Assembly: GCF_003201935.1 (NCBI RefSeq)
Contig: NZ_QJJL01000003.1
Coordinates: 248,001 to 312,000 of the forward strand
Length of the DNA stretch: 64,000 nt
Reading direction: 5' to 3'
Source of the DNA: Loktanella sp. PT4BL
GTDB lineage: Bacteria > Pseudomonadota > Alphaproteobacteria > Rhodobacterales > Rhodobacteraceae
The position numbers were made by a program, and so were the translations under genes. Shown here one piece after another: positions 1 to 9,044 of the stretch. Each line of letters starts with the position of its first letter. Positions within the stretch are counted from its first letter, which is position 1. The notes under the pieces are model-generated. The model was not told the origin of the DNA. It saw only the letters and a program-made list of their open reading frames with translations, and made no database searches.

Positions 1-243
1 TTCGGGATCAACGTTTTGCTTGTCACGCATCCATTTCGCAAAGACTTCAAAGTGGACTTCGATTCTTTCGCGGGCTTCGGCGCGCATGATCTCGCCCACG
101 CCGATCCAGTGGTTGAACTCGTCAGGGGGGATGATGGAGAGAACGGCCACGCCTCCACCAGTATGGGACGCGCGCATCGCGGCAAAACGCATAGCGTTCA
201 GGCACTCGCGGCTGTCATCCAAAACGACCAGAAACTTACGCAT
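1..243 (-). CDS. Universal stress protein (UspA family), partial, C-terminus outside window
   Basis: The reverse strand from 243 reads an open frame of 81 codons with no stop before the window edge. It opens MRKFLVVLDDSRECLNAMRF, the first beta-strand and helix of UspA-type alpha/beta nucleotide-binding domains, where the strand ends in a conserved Asp. A ribosome-binding site of the type AGGGAG lies 7 bases before the ATG. The family comprises cytosolic stress-response proteins, many binding ATP. The ATP-loop (G-x2-G-x9-G-S/T), which would tell whether this one can bind nucleotide, lies in the missing part. The gene heads away from the aminotransferase next door in the same direction. Confidence 0.85.
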   Translation of the reverse strand, partial: MRKFLVVLDDSRECLNAMRFAAMRASHTGGGVAVLSIIPPDEFNHWIGVGEIMRAEARERIEVHFEVFAKWMRDKQNVDPE

Positions 244-313
244 TTTGCTCTCCCTCTTGGGCCAAGTGTGGCGCATCCTTCACGTGCTGGCAACGACAGA
301 TTGCTTTCCCCAG

Positions 314-1177
314 CTACGCAGTACTTGCTGCCCAGTCCCAATACATATCACGGACCTGGCGCGTCACAGGTCCAACCTGATACTGCGTGTCCTCGAAGGC
401 GGTGACCGGTGTCATCTTGGACATGTTGCCCGAAAGAAAGACCTCGTCCGCCCCGTGGAAATCATCGAAGGTCAGCACGGTTTCATGCACTTTGACGCCT
501 TCCGCACGCAGGTTCGAGATATGCCGTGCGCGCGTGATGCCGGACAGGAAAGTGCCGTTGGGGATGGGGGTGAAAACCTCGCCATCCTTGACCATAAAGA
601 CGTTTGCGGTGGCTGTTTCGGCCACATTGCCCATCGCATCGGCGACAAGCGCGTTCGAAAAGCCGCGCGCACGGACCTCGGCCAGCATGCGGGCGTTGTT
701 GGGGTAAAGGCAGCCTGCCTTGGCGTTGACCACCGCGTCGTCGATCACAGGACGACGGAATTTGGTCAGGCCCAGTGTTGTCGTGGCGGTGGCCGATGCA
801 AAGGGGATTTCTTCGAGACAAATGGCAAATCCGGTTTCCTCGGCGCTGGGAACAATCGCTGTCGCGTCACCGTGGATTGCCCAATACATCGGCCGGATAT
901 AGACGGCGGCGCCTGTGTCGTACTTCGCCAGACCCTCTTTGGTGATCGCGATCATGTCTTCGGTGCTGACGGTCGGCGTGATCATCAGCGCTTCGGCCGA
1001 GCGGTTTACGCGGGCGCAGTGCAGATCAAGATCAGGCATCAGCCCGTTCACAAAGCGCGCGCCATCAAAGACCGTGGTTCCCAGCCACGCGCCATGGTCA
1101 GCCGCGCGCATGATAGGCGTGTCACCTTCGTGCCATGTGCCTTCGAAATAGGTGCGGATGTTTTTGCCGGTAGCCAT
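314..1177 (-). CDS. ilvE: Branched-chain amino acid aminotransferase (class IV PLP enzyme)
   Basis: 287 residues. It transfers the amino group between glutamate and Leu, Ile or Val as the last step of their synthesis. The fold-type IV hallmarks are visible: the PLP lysine is Lys153 in VVNAKAGCLYPNNARML, followed by the NVAETATANVF cofactor-binding stretch and the phosphate-binding loop FLSGITR near residue 205. The start at 1177 is preferred over the in-frame upstream ATG at 1201 because GGGAGAAGG lies just ahead of it and MATGKNIRTYFEG is a normal family N-terminus. D-amino-acid and aminodeoxychorismate enzymes share this fold, but the length and motifs fit IlvE. The leuCDB genes about 46 kb away belong to the same pathway. 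Confidence 0.92.
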   Translation of the reverse strand: MATGKNIRTYFEGTWHEGDTPIMRAADHGAWLGTTVFDGARFVNGLMPDLDLHCARVNRSAEALMITPTVSTEDMIAITKEGLAKYDTGAAVYIRPMYWAIHGDATAIVPSAEETGFAICLEEIPFASATATTTLGLTKFRRPVIDDAVVNAKAGCLYPNNARMLAEVRARGFSNALVADAMGNVAETATANVFMVKDGEVFTPIPNGTFLSGITRARHISNLRAEGVKVHETVLTFDDFHGADEVFLSGNMSKMTPVTAFEDTQYQVGPVTRQVRDMYWDWAASTA

Positions 1178-1199
1178 GGTGCCTTCTCCCTTTTGGGCC

Positions 1200-1266
1200 A
1201 CCCTAGGCCTGTGAAATGGGAGGGTAAAGTGGGGATGCGTCCGATGCCGGGGTACACCGGACGCAT
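1200..1266 (-). promoter_or_regulatory. Candidate ilvE promoter with upstream inverted repeat
   Basis: Reading the reverse strand, TTTACC (1228-1223) and TAGGGT (1205-1200) are separated by 17 bases and end about 20 bases before the aminotransferase start. Directly upstream of the -35-like box is a 9-bp inverted repeat, ATGCGTCCG at 1235-1243 and CGGACGCAT at 1258-1266. The arrangement resembles a promoter with an operator, but both boxes are weak matches and no regulator is nearby. Confidence 0.35.
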
Positions 1267-1371
1267 GAGCCGACCAAGGTGATCACGGGACGAGAGACAC
1301 CAGTGCGGACAGTTGCGCGATTCTTCAACGCCCCTTCATGTTGGGACCTGCGGGATTCAATTTTGTGACGT

Positions 1372-1851
1372 TTACTCGGTCAGCGCCAATAGGGCGGGCA
1401 GGTCAACACGGCTGTTGGTCATGGCAAGCGTGCCATCCGCATCGCGGGGCCAGACAGCGATGGGGCGGTCATAGTAAAGTTCGACGCCGTTCTGGTCAGG
1501 GTCACGCAAATAGATCGCCTTGCTTACCCCGTGATCGCCCGCGCCATCCAGCGGGATGCCTGCATCGAGTACGCGCTTGACGACTTGGGCCAGCGACTTT
1601 CTGTCAGGATACAGAAAGGCTGTGTGGTATAGTCCCGTGTGTCCTGGGGGCGGCGGACATGCACCAAGGCTTTCCCATGTGTTCAGGCCAATGTGATGGT
1701 GATAATCGCCAGCGGCAAGAAATGCCGCCTGATCGCCATAGCGTTGGGTTAACCCGAAACCCAAAACGCCCGAGTAAAAGGCGATCGAGCGTTCTAGGTC
1801 CGAGACCCGCAGGTGAACGTGCCCGACGCGGGCTGTGGAAGGTGCAGACAT
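1372..1851 (-). CDS. VOC superfamily metalloenzyme (glyoxalase / CatE-like extradiol dioxygenase)
   Basis: 159 residues. Vicinal-oxygen-chelate proteins bind a divalent metal through two His and one Glu and catalyse dioxygenation, isomerisation or thiol transfer. Visible elements are GHVHLRVSDLERSIAFYSGV (first metal His, residue 10 or 12), HHHIGLNTWES (second His region) and NGVELYYDRP (metal Glu near residue 133). This matches the N-terminal half of CatE-type catechol 2,3-dioxygenases, but only one beta-alpha-beta-beta-beta pair is present, so the substrate cannot be told. The start at 1851 is chosen because the upstream extension runs through the AT-rich control region and has no domain content. 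It is transcribed alone, towards ilvE. Confidence 0.8.
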   Translation of the reverse strand: MSAPSTARVGHVHLRVSDLERSIAFYSGVLGFGLTQRYGDQAAFLAAGDYHHHIGLNTWESLGACPPPPGHTGLYHTAFLYPDRKSLAQVVKRVLDAGIPLDGAGDHGVSKAIYLRDPDQNGVELYYDRPIAVWPRDADGTLAMTNSRVDLPALLALTE

Positions 1852-1905
1852 GGTGTGCCTCTCGATTATGCGTAACGCCAAGATACAGCATGTCATATTT
1901 GCACA

Positions 1906-1944
1906 AAATACGTATTTATTAATATGAGATGTGCAATATTGCAC
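1906..1944. promoter_or_regulatory. AT-rich control region with two perfect palindromes
   Basis: In the otherwise GC-rich window, the stretch upstream of the VOC gene is AT-rich. It holds AAATACGTATTT (1906-1917) and GTGCAATATTGCAC (1931-1944), both perfectly self-complementary and centred about two and a half helical turns apart (26 bases). TTGCAC just before the first one (1899-1904) repeats one arm of the second. This looks like a pair of dimer-binding sites for a repressor such as a MarR-type protein. No such regulator is encoded nearby. Confidence 0.5.
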
Positions 1945-2150
1945 GCTTCCGGTCCGCTGTACCTTCTGATCCCCGTCACAGAGATGCGACCAAATGAAAA
2001 TTCGGAGAAGCATCAGCCTCCACACCCCGCTTTGGGTGACATCCTATGACTGGCTGGATTGTACTCAGGTTGTCAGACGCAGCTGTCGCCAAGAGCTTGA
2101 AGTCCGGAAGAATGGACTAGGTATCGAACTATAAAACCGAGAACGCGTTC
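1945..2150. other. Non-coding stretch before the glutathione peroxidase gene
   Basis: Together with the palindromic region this makes about 300 bases without a gene, between two divergent transcription units. I see no further repeat, terminator or small gene in it. It presumably carries the promoter of the peroxidase, but no convincing -35/-10 pair is visible. Confidence 0.5.
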
Positions 2151-2729
2151 ATGATGATAGCCCGACAAAATATCCACCGGCTCAAGTTGAGTTCACTGTG
2201 CTTCCTCACAGCCTTTTTTGTCTTATGGAGCAGCCAGACCACTGCACTTGATAGAGAAACACCGTTCGACTCGATCGATGGTGGGACACTGACCCTCGCG
2301 CAATGGGAAGGGCAACCCGTTCTTGTGGTCAATACAGCCTCGATGTGTGCGTTCACAGAGCAGTATCGCGAATTGCAGGCGCTTTATGACCGCTACCGCG
2401 ATCGAGGATTGGTCGTGCTTGCGGTCCCCTCTGACGATTTCAACCAGGAGCTTGCAAGCAACGCTGAGGTCAAAGAGTTTTGTGAACTCATCTATGGCAT
2501 TGATATGCCCATGACCGTGATCACCGGAGTGAAGGGGCGCAATGCCCATCCGTTTTATCAGTCACTCCGTCAAGAGGTTGGATTTACGCCAAGATGGAAT
2601 TTCAACAAGGTATTGCTGGATCGGCAGGGTCAGGTTGTCGATACCTTTGCCTCCCGCGTAAATCCGCTATCGGATCAGATCACACGGCAAATCGACAGCT
2701 TGCTGTCTGACGCAACTGTCACGCAATAG
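2151..2729 (+). CDS. Exported glutathione/thioredoxin peroxidase (Gpx family)
   Basis: 192 residues. It reduces hydroperoxides with thiol electrons. The N-terminus RLKLSSLCFLTAFFVLWSSQ is a hydrophobic export signal, so it should act in the periplasm. The catalytic site is visible: NTASMCAFTEQYREL with the peroxidatic cysteine near residue 71, the Gln of the tetrad probably in the following helix region, and WNFNK near residue 150 carrying the conserved Trp and Asn. Cysteine, not selenocysteine, occupies the active site. The start is either the ATG at 2151 or the adjacent one at 2154; the ribosome-binding site is weak. It stands alone between divergent neighbours. Confidence 0.88.
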   Translation: MMIARQNIHRLKLSSLCFLTAFFVLWSSQTTALDRETPFDSIDGGTLTLAQWEGQPVLVVNTASMCAFTEQYRELQALYDRYRDRGLVVLAVPSDDFNQELASNAEVKEFCELIYGIDMPMTVITGVKGRNAHPFYQSLRQEVGFTPRWNFNKVLLDRQGQVVDTFASRVNPLSDQITRQIDSLLSDATVTQ

Positions 2730-2886
2730 CCTGCTTTCAATACGTGGCGCGGATAGGACCAATCCGTCAGCATCAGGTCTGCCTTTCAAAGGTCCTGCAA
2801 TATCAGGCCCGACCAGAGAAAGCGGAGGCGTGTGTCGCGGCGACCTGTTGAAACAAGACCGCACAGCTACCGCGCTCCGTTTTGCT

Positions 2887-3903
2887 TCAGCTGCGCAGCA
2901 GCCCCACGATATCGTAGCAATCGCGCAGGATCGGGTTGGCGATGGCCCGTGCTTTTTCCGCGCCTTCGCCAAGGATACGGTCGATCTCTGCCGGATCAGC
3001 CATGAAGCGTGCCATTTCGTCTGAGATTGGTGCGAGTTTCGCGACCGCCAGATCGGCCAGCGCAGGTTTGAACGTGCCCCAGCCCGCACCCGGGTATTCT
3101 GCGATGACAGCCTCTGGGGTCATGTCATTCAGGGCCGCGTAAATCTCGACCAGATTGCGCGCTTCGGGGCGGTCTTTGAGCCCCTCGACGGTTTCGGGCA
3201 GCGGTTCAGGATCGGTCTTTGCCTTCTTGAACTTCTTGGCGATCTTGTCGGCATCATCGGTCATGTTGATGCGTTCCATGTCGCTTTCGCCCGACTTTGA
3301 CATTTTCTTGGTCCCGTCACGCAGGTTCATAATGCGCATGGCGGGGCCTTCGATGACCGGTTCGGTCAGCGGGAAGAAATCGGTTTTGAAGTCATGGTTG
3401 AACTTCGCGGCGATGTCGCGGGTCAGCTCGACGTGCTGTTTCTGGTCCTCGCCCACGGGCACATGGGTGGCGTGGTAGAGCAGAATATCGGCGGCCATGA
3501 GCGCAGGGTAGGCGTAGAGGCCCAGCGAGACTTTCTCGGCGTTGCTGCCTGCCTTGTCCTTGAACTGTGTCATGCGGTTCATCCAGCCGACACGGGCAAC
3601 ACAGTTGAAAATCCACCCAAGCTCGGCGTGGGCCGCGACCTGGCTTTGGTTGAACAGAATGGACTGGCTGGGGTCGAGCCCTGCGGCAAGGTAACCTGCG
3701 GCCACTTCGCGGGTCATATTGGCGAGCTCTTTGGGGTCCTGCCAGACGGTGATCGCGTGCATATCGACGACGCAATAGATGGTCTCCATCTGCCCCTGCA
3801 TGCCCACAAAGCGTTTGATCGCGCCCAGATAGTTGCCAAGCGTCAGCCCGCCTGAGGGTTTGATCCCCGAGAAGACGCGCGGTGTGAATGATGTTTGGCT
3901 CAT
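2887..3903 (-). CDS. trpS: Tryptophanyl-tRNA synthetase
   Basis: 338 residues, the usual bacterial size. It charges tRNA-Trp in the cytosol. Class I signatures are present: the HIGH-equivalent [13 protein letters not shown] at residues 16-28 and KMSKS near residue 205, with the family block [14 protein letters not shown] between them and the tRNA-binding helical C-terminus following. The gene is read on the minus strand and lies head to head with a rhomboid-like gene starting 88 bases away, so the two probably share a promoter region. There is nothing unusual in the protein. Confidence 0.97.
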   Translation of the reverse strand: MSQTSFTPRVFSGIKPSGGLTLGNYLGAIKRFVGMQGQMETIYCVVDMHAITVWQDPKELANMTREVAAGYLAAGLDPSQSILFNQSQVAAHAELGWIFNCVARVGWMNRMTQFKDKAGSNAEKVSLGLYAYPALMAADILLYHATHVPVGEDQKQHVELTRDIAAKFNHDFKTDFFPLTEPVIEGPAMRIMNLRDGTKKMSKSGESDMERINMTDDADKIAKKFKKAKTDPEPLPETVEGLKDRPEARNLVEIYAALNDMTPEAVIAEYPGAGWGTFKPALADLAVAKLAPISDEMARFMADPAEIDRILGEGAEKARAIANPILRDCYDIVGLLRS

Positions 3904-3991
3904 GGTGCAATGTCCGGTCTGGATTTCGGGGCAAGGGTCGCATACCCATGCCAGACAGACCCGTCAACTTCAACTCTGCAGCGAGACCGCT

Positions 3992-4672
3992 ATGAAGCCC
4001 GAAAGCCCGTTCAATACCTTGCCTGTTGTGGTGGTCATACTGGCGCTTGCGATTGTCGGGATCGAAGTTGTCTTTCAGCTTGCGAATGCGGGGATCATCG
4101 GCGGCCCGCGCGGTCTGGGCTGGCGGCTTGCCGCGATTGAGGAATTCGGCTTTGCCCCTGCGGTGCTGGACCGTGTGCTGGTGAGCGGGGACTACAGCCT
4201 TGATATGCTCAAGCGTTTTGTCACCTACACCCTTATCAATGGCGATCTGATCCAGATGGCGTTTTGTGCGGCTCTGGTCCTCGCTTTGGGGAAGTTCACA
4301 GCAGAGTATTACGGATCGCTCAAAGTGCTGGTTGTCTATGTTGTCACCAGCATTGCCGGTGCGGTTGTTTTCGGCCTGCTGGCGGGTGACAACACATTGC
4401 TGATTGGGGCCTTTACGCCGGTTTACGGCCTGATCGGTGCCTATACCTATGTGTTGTGGCTACGGCTTGGAATTGCCGGAGAAAACCAGATCATGGCGTT
4501 CCGGCTGATCGGGTTTCTCTTGGCGATCCAATTGATCTTCGGTCTGATCTTCGGCGGCAACAGCCAGTGGATTTCGGAGCTTGCGGGTTTTGTGACGGGT
4601 TTCGTACTCTCGACACTTCTGGCACCCGGCGGGTGGGCCAGTCTTGTGCGCCGGATGCGGGAACGGTCCTAG
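3992..4672 (+). CDS. Rhomboid-fold membrane protein lacking catalytic Ser and His
   Basis: 226 residues with about six hydrophobic segments arranged as in rhomboid intramembrane proteases. In active rhomboids the nucleophile sits in GASGxxxGLxGA and the partner His in HLxGFxxG. Here the aligned stretches read GAFTPVYGLIGA, with Phe in place of Ser, and ELAGFVTG, with Glu in place of His. Both residues of the dyad are therefore missing while the surrounding glycines are kept, so this is best read as an inactive rhomboid (pseudoprotease). The start at 3992 is the first ATG after the trpS divergence. Its TAG stop at 4670-4672 overlaps the convergent murJ stop. Confidence 0.75.
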   Translation: MKPESPFNTLPVVVVILALAIVGIEVVFQLANAGIIGGPRGLGWRLAAIEEFGFAPAVLDRVLVSGDYSLDMLKRFVTYTLINGDLIQMAFCAALVLALGKFTAEYYGSLKVLVVYVVTSIAGAVVFGLLAGDNTLLIGAFTPVYGLIGAYTYVLWLRLGIAGENQIMAFRLIGFLLAIQLIFGLIFGGNSQWISELAGFVTGFVLSTLLAPGGWASLVRRMRERS

Positions 4673-6231
4673 CGGCGCAGGTTGCGTTTGAACTCGGACA
4701 GTTTGAACGCACCCAGCAGGTGACCGATGCCAAAGTAGCTGACCATGCCGATCAGCACCAAGACGAGCAGGGCCAGATAACGCAGAGTTGCGATGCCAAA
4801 GAAGGGTGTCATCACCGTTGCACTTGCAAAGAGGATCGCCCCCATTGCGAGCGCGGACAGAATGATCCGCCCCAACCGTTTCTTGAAACGCGCGTCGAAC
4901 TTGCCAGCGTCGCCCATGGTCCGCGCGCCGCGCATCAGCATGACAACCATCGCCCAGCCCGTCAGGGACGTGCCGATGGCGGCCGCAATAAAGCCGATTT
5001 GCGGTGATAATCCGATTGCCAGTGCTGCATTCAGGACCATGGCGGCAAGGGCGTAATAGAAGGGCCTTTTGGTGTCTTCGCGGGCAAAGAAGAGCGGTTG
5101 CAGGGTCTTTTGCAGCACAAAGGCAGGCAGGCCCAGACCGTAGACCGCGACGACCAGAGCGGTCGCGGCGGTGTCGTCGCTGGTAAATGCGCCGCGTTCG
5201 AAAAGGACACTGACAAGCGGGATCGGGATCGCCATAAGTGCAACAGAGGCGGGGATGGTCAGGGCAAGGCTGATTTCAGAGGCACGGTTGAAGGCGTCCT
5301 GTCCGCCTGCGTCGTCACCCGCGCGCAGGCGGCGTGACAGATCGGGCAGCAGCACAACCCCGATCGCGATGCCCACGACGCCAAGAGGCAATTGATAGAG
5401 ACGGTCGGCGTAGTTCAGCCAAGCAACAGCACCTTCAAAGAAGCTGGCGACTTGGCGACCGACCAGAAGATTGATCTGCACGACACCGCCCGCAAGCGCG
5501 GCAGGGGCTGCGATAACCGCGAGGCGTTTGAGTTCCGGTGTGAGCTTGGGCATGCCCGGGCGCAGGGCATAGCCCGCGCGCTTGGCTGCAACCCATACCA
5601 GCGCAAGCTGGGCAAGGCCCGCGATTGGTACGGCGAACGCGAGGGATTGGCCGATGGTGGACTGGGCCTCGGGGGCGGTATGATCGCCGGTGACGCCGGT
5701 GATGATCAGCGCCACGATGAAGATGACATTCAGCAGGACAGGTGCGGCTGCCGCTGCGGTAAACCGGCCCACGGCGTTGAGGACCCCCGACATCAGCGCT
5801 GTCAGCGAGATGAAAAGGATATAGGGAAAGGCAATCCGGCCGTAATAGACAGCCAGATCAAAACGCTCGGTGCCTAAAAACCCGCTGGCCATCAATGTCA
5901 CAAGCGCGGGCATGAAGATCACGCCGATCACCGTAAAGACTGTCAGCACGCCGGCAAGGCCGACAAAAGCATCCTGGGCAAAGCGCCGGGCGTCTTCGCC
6001 GGCTTCGACTTTCTTGGAAAACATCGGCACAAAGGCCATGTTAAACGCGCCTTCGGCAAAAAAGCGGCGGAAGAGATTGGGCAGCGAAAAGGCCACCAAG
6101 AATGCCTCGGCTACGGGGCCGGTGCCAAGGTAGGCCGCGATCATGATGTCGCGCACAAAACCCACGACACGGCTGAGCAATGTCCAGATGCCGACCGTGA
6201 AGAAGCCAGCCATCAGACGGATGGGTTTCAT
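4669..6231 (-). CDS. murJ: Lipid II flippase MurJ
   Basis: 520 residues and about 14 transmembrane segments. It moves the lipid II peptidoglycan precursor from the inner to the outer face of the cytoplasmic membrane. The N-terminus MKPIRLMAGFFTVGIWTLLS and the following VVGFVRDIMIAAYLGTGP region, with RRFFAEGAFNMAFVPMF, are typical MurJ (MviN) blocks of the MOP exporter superfamily and carry the conserved arginines of the cavity. Its ATG overlaps the glnD stop by four bases (6228-6231), so the two are translationally coupled, an order common in alphaproteobacteria. It converges with the rhomboid-like gene, and the stop codons overlap. Confidence 0.95.
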   Translation of the reverse strand: MKPIRLMAGFFTVGIWTLLSRVVGFVRDIMIAAYLGTGPVAEAFLVAFSLPNLFRRFFAEGAFNMAFVPMFSKKVEAGEDARRFAQDAFVGLAGVLTVFTVIGVIFMPALVTLMASGFLGTERFDLAVYYGRIAFPYILFISLTALMSGVLNAVGRFTAAAAAPVLLNVIFIVALIITGVTGDHTAPEAQSTIGQSLAFAVPIAGLAQLALVWVAAKRAGYALRPGMPKLTPELKRLAVIAAPAALAGGVVQINLLVGRQVASFFEGAVAWLNYADRLYQLPLGVVGIAIGVVLLPDLSRRLRAGDDAGGQDAFNRASEISLALTIPASVALMAIPIPLVSVLFERGAFTSDDTAATALVVAVYGLGLPAFVLQKTLQPLFFAREDTKRPFYYALAAMVLNAALAIGLSPQIGFIAAAIGTSLTGWAMVVMLMRGARTMGDAGKFDARFKKRLGRIILSALAMGAILFASATVMTPFFGIATLRYLALLVLVLIGMVSYFGIGHLLGAFKLSEFKRNLRR

Positions 6232-9044
6232 CCTGCCACCGCCTGCTCGGCACCTTGGGCGATGGCTTCGCGCAGTTTGCGTTCCAGCGATGCGCGCTTG
6301 GCTTCGTTGTAGTATTTCAGCCCGACCATGTCTTTGACATAGAAGGTATCGACGACCTGCTCGCCGTAGGTCGCGATCACGGCTGACGCGATATAGACGT
6401 GATTGTTCGCCAGCGTGCGCGTCAGATCGTAGAGCAGCCCCGGCCGGTCGCGCGTGTCGACCTCGATGATCGTATAGATTTCGGAGCCTTCATTATCGAA
6501 GCTAATGGTCGTCGGCACGCGGAAGGCGCGTTCGCGCTTCTTGATCTTGTCTTTGTCTTTCAGCGCTTCTTTGGCGACGATTTCACCCCGCAGGATGCGC
6601 TCAATCATGGTGCGCAGGCGCGGCATCCGTGCGGCCTCATAGGGGTTGCCGTCATCGTCCTGTATCCAGAAAACAGCCGTCGCATAGCCGTCTTTGGATG
6701 TGTAGGTCCGTGCATCCACGACGTTGGCGCCGACCAGCGCCAAGGCGCCTGTCATGCGGCTGAAGAGACCGGGATGGTCGACCATGGCAAAGCAGGCGCG
6801 GGTCGCGTCGCGGTCGTCATCGAGCATAAGGTCGATCTTGATTTCGTCGTCCTTGATCTCGGAAAGAAGTCTTGCAAAGACAACTTGCGCCGAGAGCGGA
6901 AGCCCCTGCCAGTAGGTGCCATAGTGGCGACCGATTTCGGTTTTGAGCGCTTTCTTGTCCCAATCCGCAAGCTCGGCGCGCAAGGCGCGTTTCGCTTCGG
7001 CCTCCTGGCTTTCGCGGTTGAGGTCTTCAAGGCCGGTTTCCAGCGCCGATTTGGTCGCTTTGTAAAGGTTGCGGATCAGAACCGCTTTCCAGTTGTTCCA
7101 AGTCCCCGGGCCGACGCCGCGAATATCGCAGACCGTCAGGGTGGTCAGCAGTTCCAGCCGCTCGACCGATTTCACCGCCTTGGCAAAGCCGCGCACGGTC
7201 CGTGGTTCAGAGATGTCGCGTTTTTGCGCCACATCCGACAGCAAAAGGTGATAGCGGATCAGCCATTCGACCGTATCGCATTCCTTCTTGTTCAGCCCCA
7301 GCCTTGGGGCAACCTTGCGCGCAATCTGGGCGCCAAGGATGGAATGGTCTTCGTCACGCCCTTTACCGATATCGTGCAGCAGGAGCGCCACATAAAGCAC
7401 CTTGCGGTTCGCGCCGCGTTCCAGAATACCTGAACAGACCGGCAATTCCTCGATCAGTTCCTTGCGTTCGATCTGCGCCAAGTTGCTGATGCATTGGATC
7501 GTGTGTTCGTCCACCGTGTAGTGGTGGTACATGTTGAACTGCATCATCGCGACGATGGGCGCGAATTCGGGGATGAATGCGGCCAGCACCCCTAATTCGT
7601 TCATCCGTCGCAGCGCCCGTTCGGGGTTGCCGTGCTTCAGCAGCAGATCAAGGAAGATCCGCCGCGCCTCTTTGTCGTTGCGCAGGTCTTCGTCGATCCG
7701 GTGAAGATTGGCCGAGATCAGCCGCATTGCATCGGGGTGCAGCAATGTGCCGGTCCGCAGCGCCTCTTCGAAGATCCGCAGCATGTTCACCTTGTCGGCA
7801 AAGAAATCCCGCTCGTTGGCAATCGTGAGCCGGTTCTGCTTGATCGCATAGGGTGGCTTTGCCTTCTTGCGCCGCGCGAGAAGCCGCACGAGCACGGGTT
7901 CTTGCTTGGTGTGGTTGGCTTCGAGTGCCGTCAGGAAGATCCGCGTCAATTCGCCCACATGGGTGGCCTGCCGGAAATAGGCCTGCATGAAGTGTTCAAC
8001 GCCGCGGCGGCCGCCGTGATCCGTGTATCCCATCGCGTCTGCCACCTGAACCTGCATGTCGAAGGTCAACTGGTCGACAGGGCGCCCCGCGATCAGGTGC
8101 AGATGACAGCGAACTGCCCAAAGAAAGTCTTCGGCGGTGACAAAGGTTTCAAATTCTTCGGCTGTAAAGACCCCCAGATTGACCAGATCGGCCGCGTCTT
8201 TCACGCCATTGATATATTTGCTGATCCAGAACAGGGATTGCAGATCACGGAGCCCGCCCTTGCCTTCTTTCACATTCGGTTCGACGACGTAGCGCTGCCC
8301 GCCCTGTTTGCGGTGGCGTGTGGCGCGTTCTTCCAGCTTGGCTTCGATAAAATCACTGGCGGTTGTTTTGAACAGGTCGGTCCAGAGGCGTTGTCCGAGT
8401 TTCGCCGCGAGATCGGCATCACCGGCCAGATACCTGTATTCCACAAGCGAGGTGCGGATCGTGTAATCTTCCTTCGCCAGACGCAGGCAGTCTTTGACGG
8501 TGCGGCTGGCGTGTCCGACCTTCAGTTTCAGATCCCACAGCATATAGAGCATGGATTCGATGACGCTCTCCGCCCAAGGCGTGATTTTGTAGGGCGTCAG
8601 AAACAGTAGATCGACATCCGAATAGGGTGCCATCTCGCCACGGCCATACCCGCCCACGGCGATCAGCGACAAACGCTCGCCTTCGGTCGGGTTTGGAAGG
8701 GGGTGCAGGTGCTTTTGTGCAACGTCCATCACCGTCTGCACGATCTGGTCGGTCAGCCAGCTATAGGCGCGGGTCGTGGGGCGCGATGCGAAAGGCTGTG
8801 CCAAGAAGGCTGCCGCGATCTGGGCCATGCCATCGCGGCGCGCTTGGGACAATGTGGCAACGGTTGCGGCGCGGATGTCGCGTTCGGATGATGCGGTCGC
8901 GATTGCTGCCGCGATCTGGGCTTGGACCGCGTTGTTGTCAAAAATGACGGACGCCGGGCAGATCAAACTGTCCGGCGTGCTTTGTGCTGATGCTGGTATG
9001 CGTTCAGAGGCCTGGGGTGCCAAAACTTCTTGGGGCTTGGTCAA
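6228..9044 (-). CDS. glnD: Bifunctional PII uridylyltransferase / uridylyl-removing enzyme
   Basis: Up to 938 residues. It senses glutamine and adds or removes UMP on PII proteins, controlling nitrogen assimilation. The domains are in the standard order: nucleotidyltransferase with GGYGRGEMAPYSDVDLLFL near residue 130, HD hydrolase with HDIGKGRDEDH near residue 555, and two C-terminal ACT domains near residues 752-797 and 865-910. The frame opens with TTG at 9044, two codons after an in-frame TAA, without a clear ribosome-binding site, and overlaps the upstream gene by 41 bases. A start near the second TTG at 8966 (LICPASVIFD, where many homologues begin) is quite possible. It is coupled to murJ. 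Confidence 0.95.
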   Translation of the reverse strand: MTKPQEVLAPQASERIPASAQSTPDSLICPASVIFDNNAVQAQIAAAIATASSERDIRAATVATLSQARRDGMAQIAAAFLAQPFASRPTTRAYSWLTDQIVQTVMDVAQKHLHPLPNPTEGERLSLIAVGGYGRGEMAPYSDVDLLFLTPYKITPWAESVIESMLYMLWDLKLKVGHASRTVKDCLRLAKEDYTIRTSLVEYRYLAGDADLAAKLGQRLWTDLFKTTASDFIEAKLEERATRHRKQGGQRYVVEPNVKEGKGGLRDLQSLFWISKYINGVKDAADLVNLGVFTAEEFETFVTAEDFLWAVRCHLHLIAGRPVDQLTFDMQVQVADAMGYTDHGGRRGVEHFMQAYFRQATHVGELTRIFLTALEANHTKQEPVLVRLLARRKKAKPPYAIKQNRLTIANERDFFADKVNMLRIFEEALRTGTLLHPDAMRLISANLHRIDEDLRNDKEARRIFLDLLLKHGNPERALRRMNELGVLAAFIPEFAPIVAMMQFNMYHHYTVDEHTIQCISNLAQIERKELIEELPVCSGILERGANRKVLYVALLLHDIGKGRDEDHSILGAQIARKVAPRLGLNKKECDTVEWLIRYHLLLSDVAQKRDISEPRTVRGFAKAVKSVERLELLTTLTVCDIRGVGPGTWNNWKAVLIRNLYKATKSALETGLEDLNRESQEAEAKRALRAELADWDKKALKTEIGRHYGTYWQGLPLSAQVVFARLLSEIKDDEIKIDLMLDDDRDATRACFAMVDHPGLFSRMTGALALVGANVVDARTYTSKDGYATAVFWIQDDDGNPYEAARMPRLRTMIERILRGEIVAKEALKDKDKIKKRERAFRVPTTISFDNEGSEIYTIIEVDTRDRPGLLYDLTRTLANNHVYIASAVIATYGEQVVDTFYVKDMVGLKYYNEAKRASLERKLREAIAQGAEQAVAG

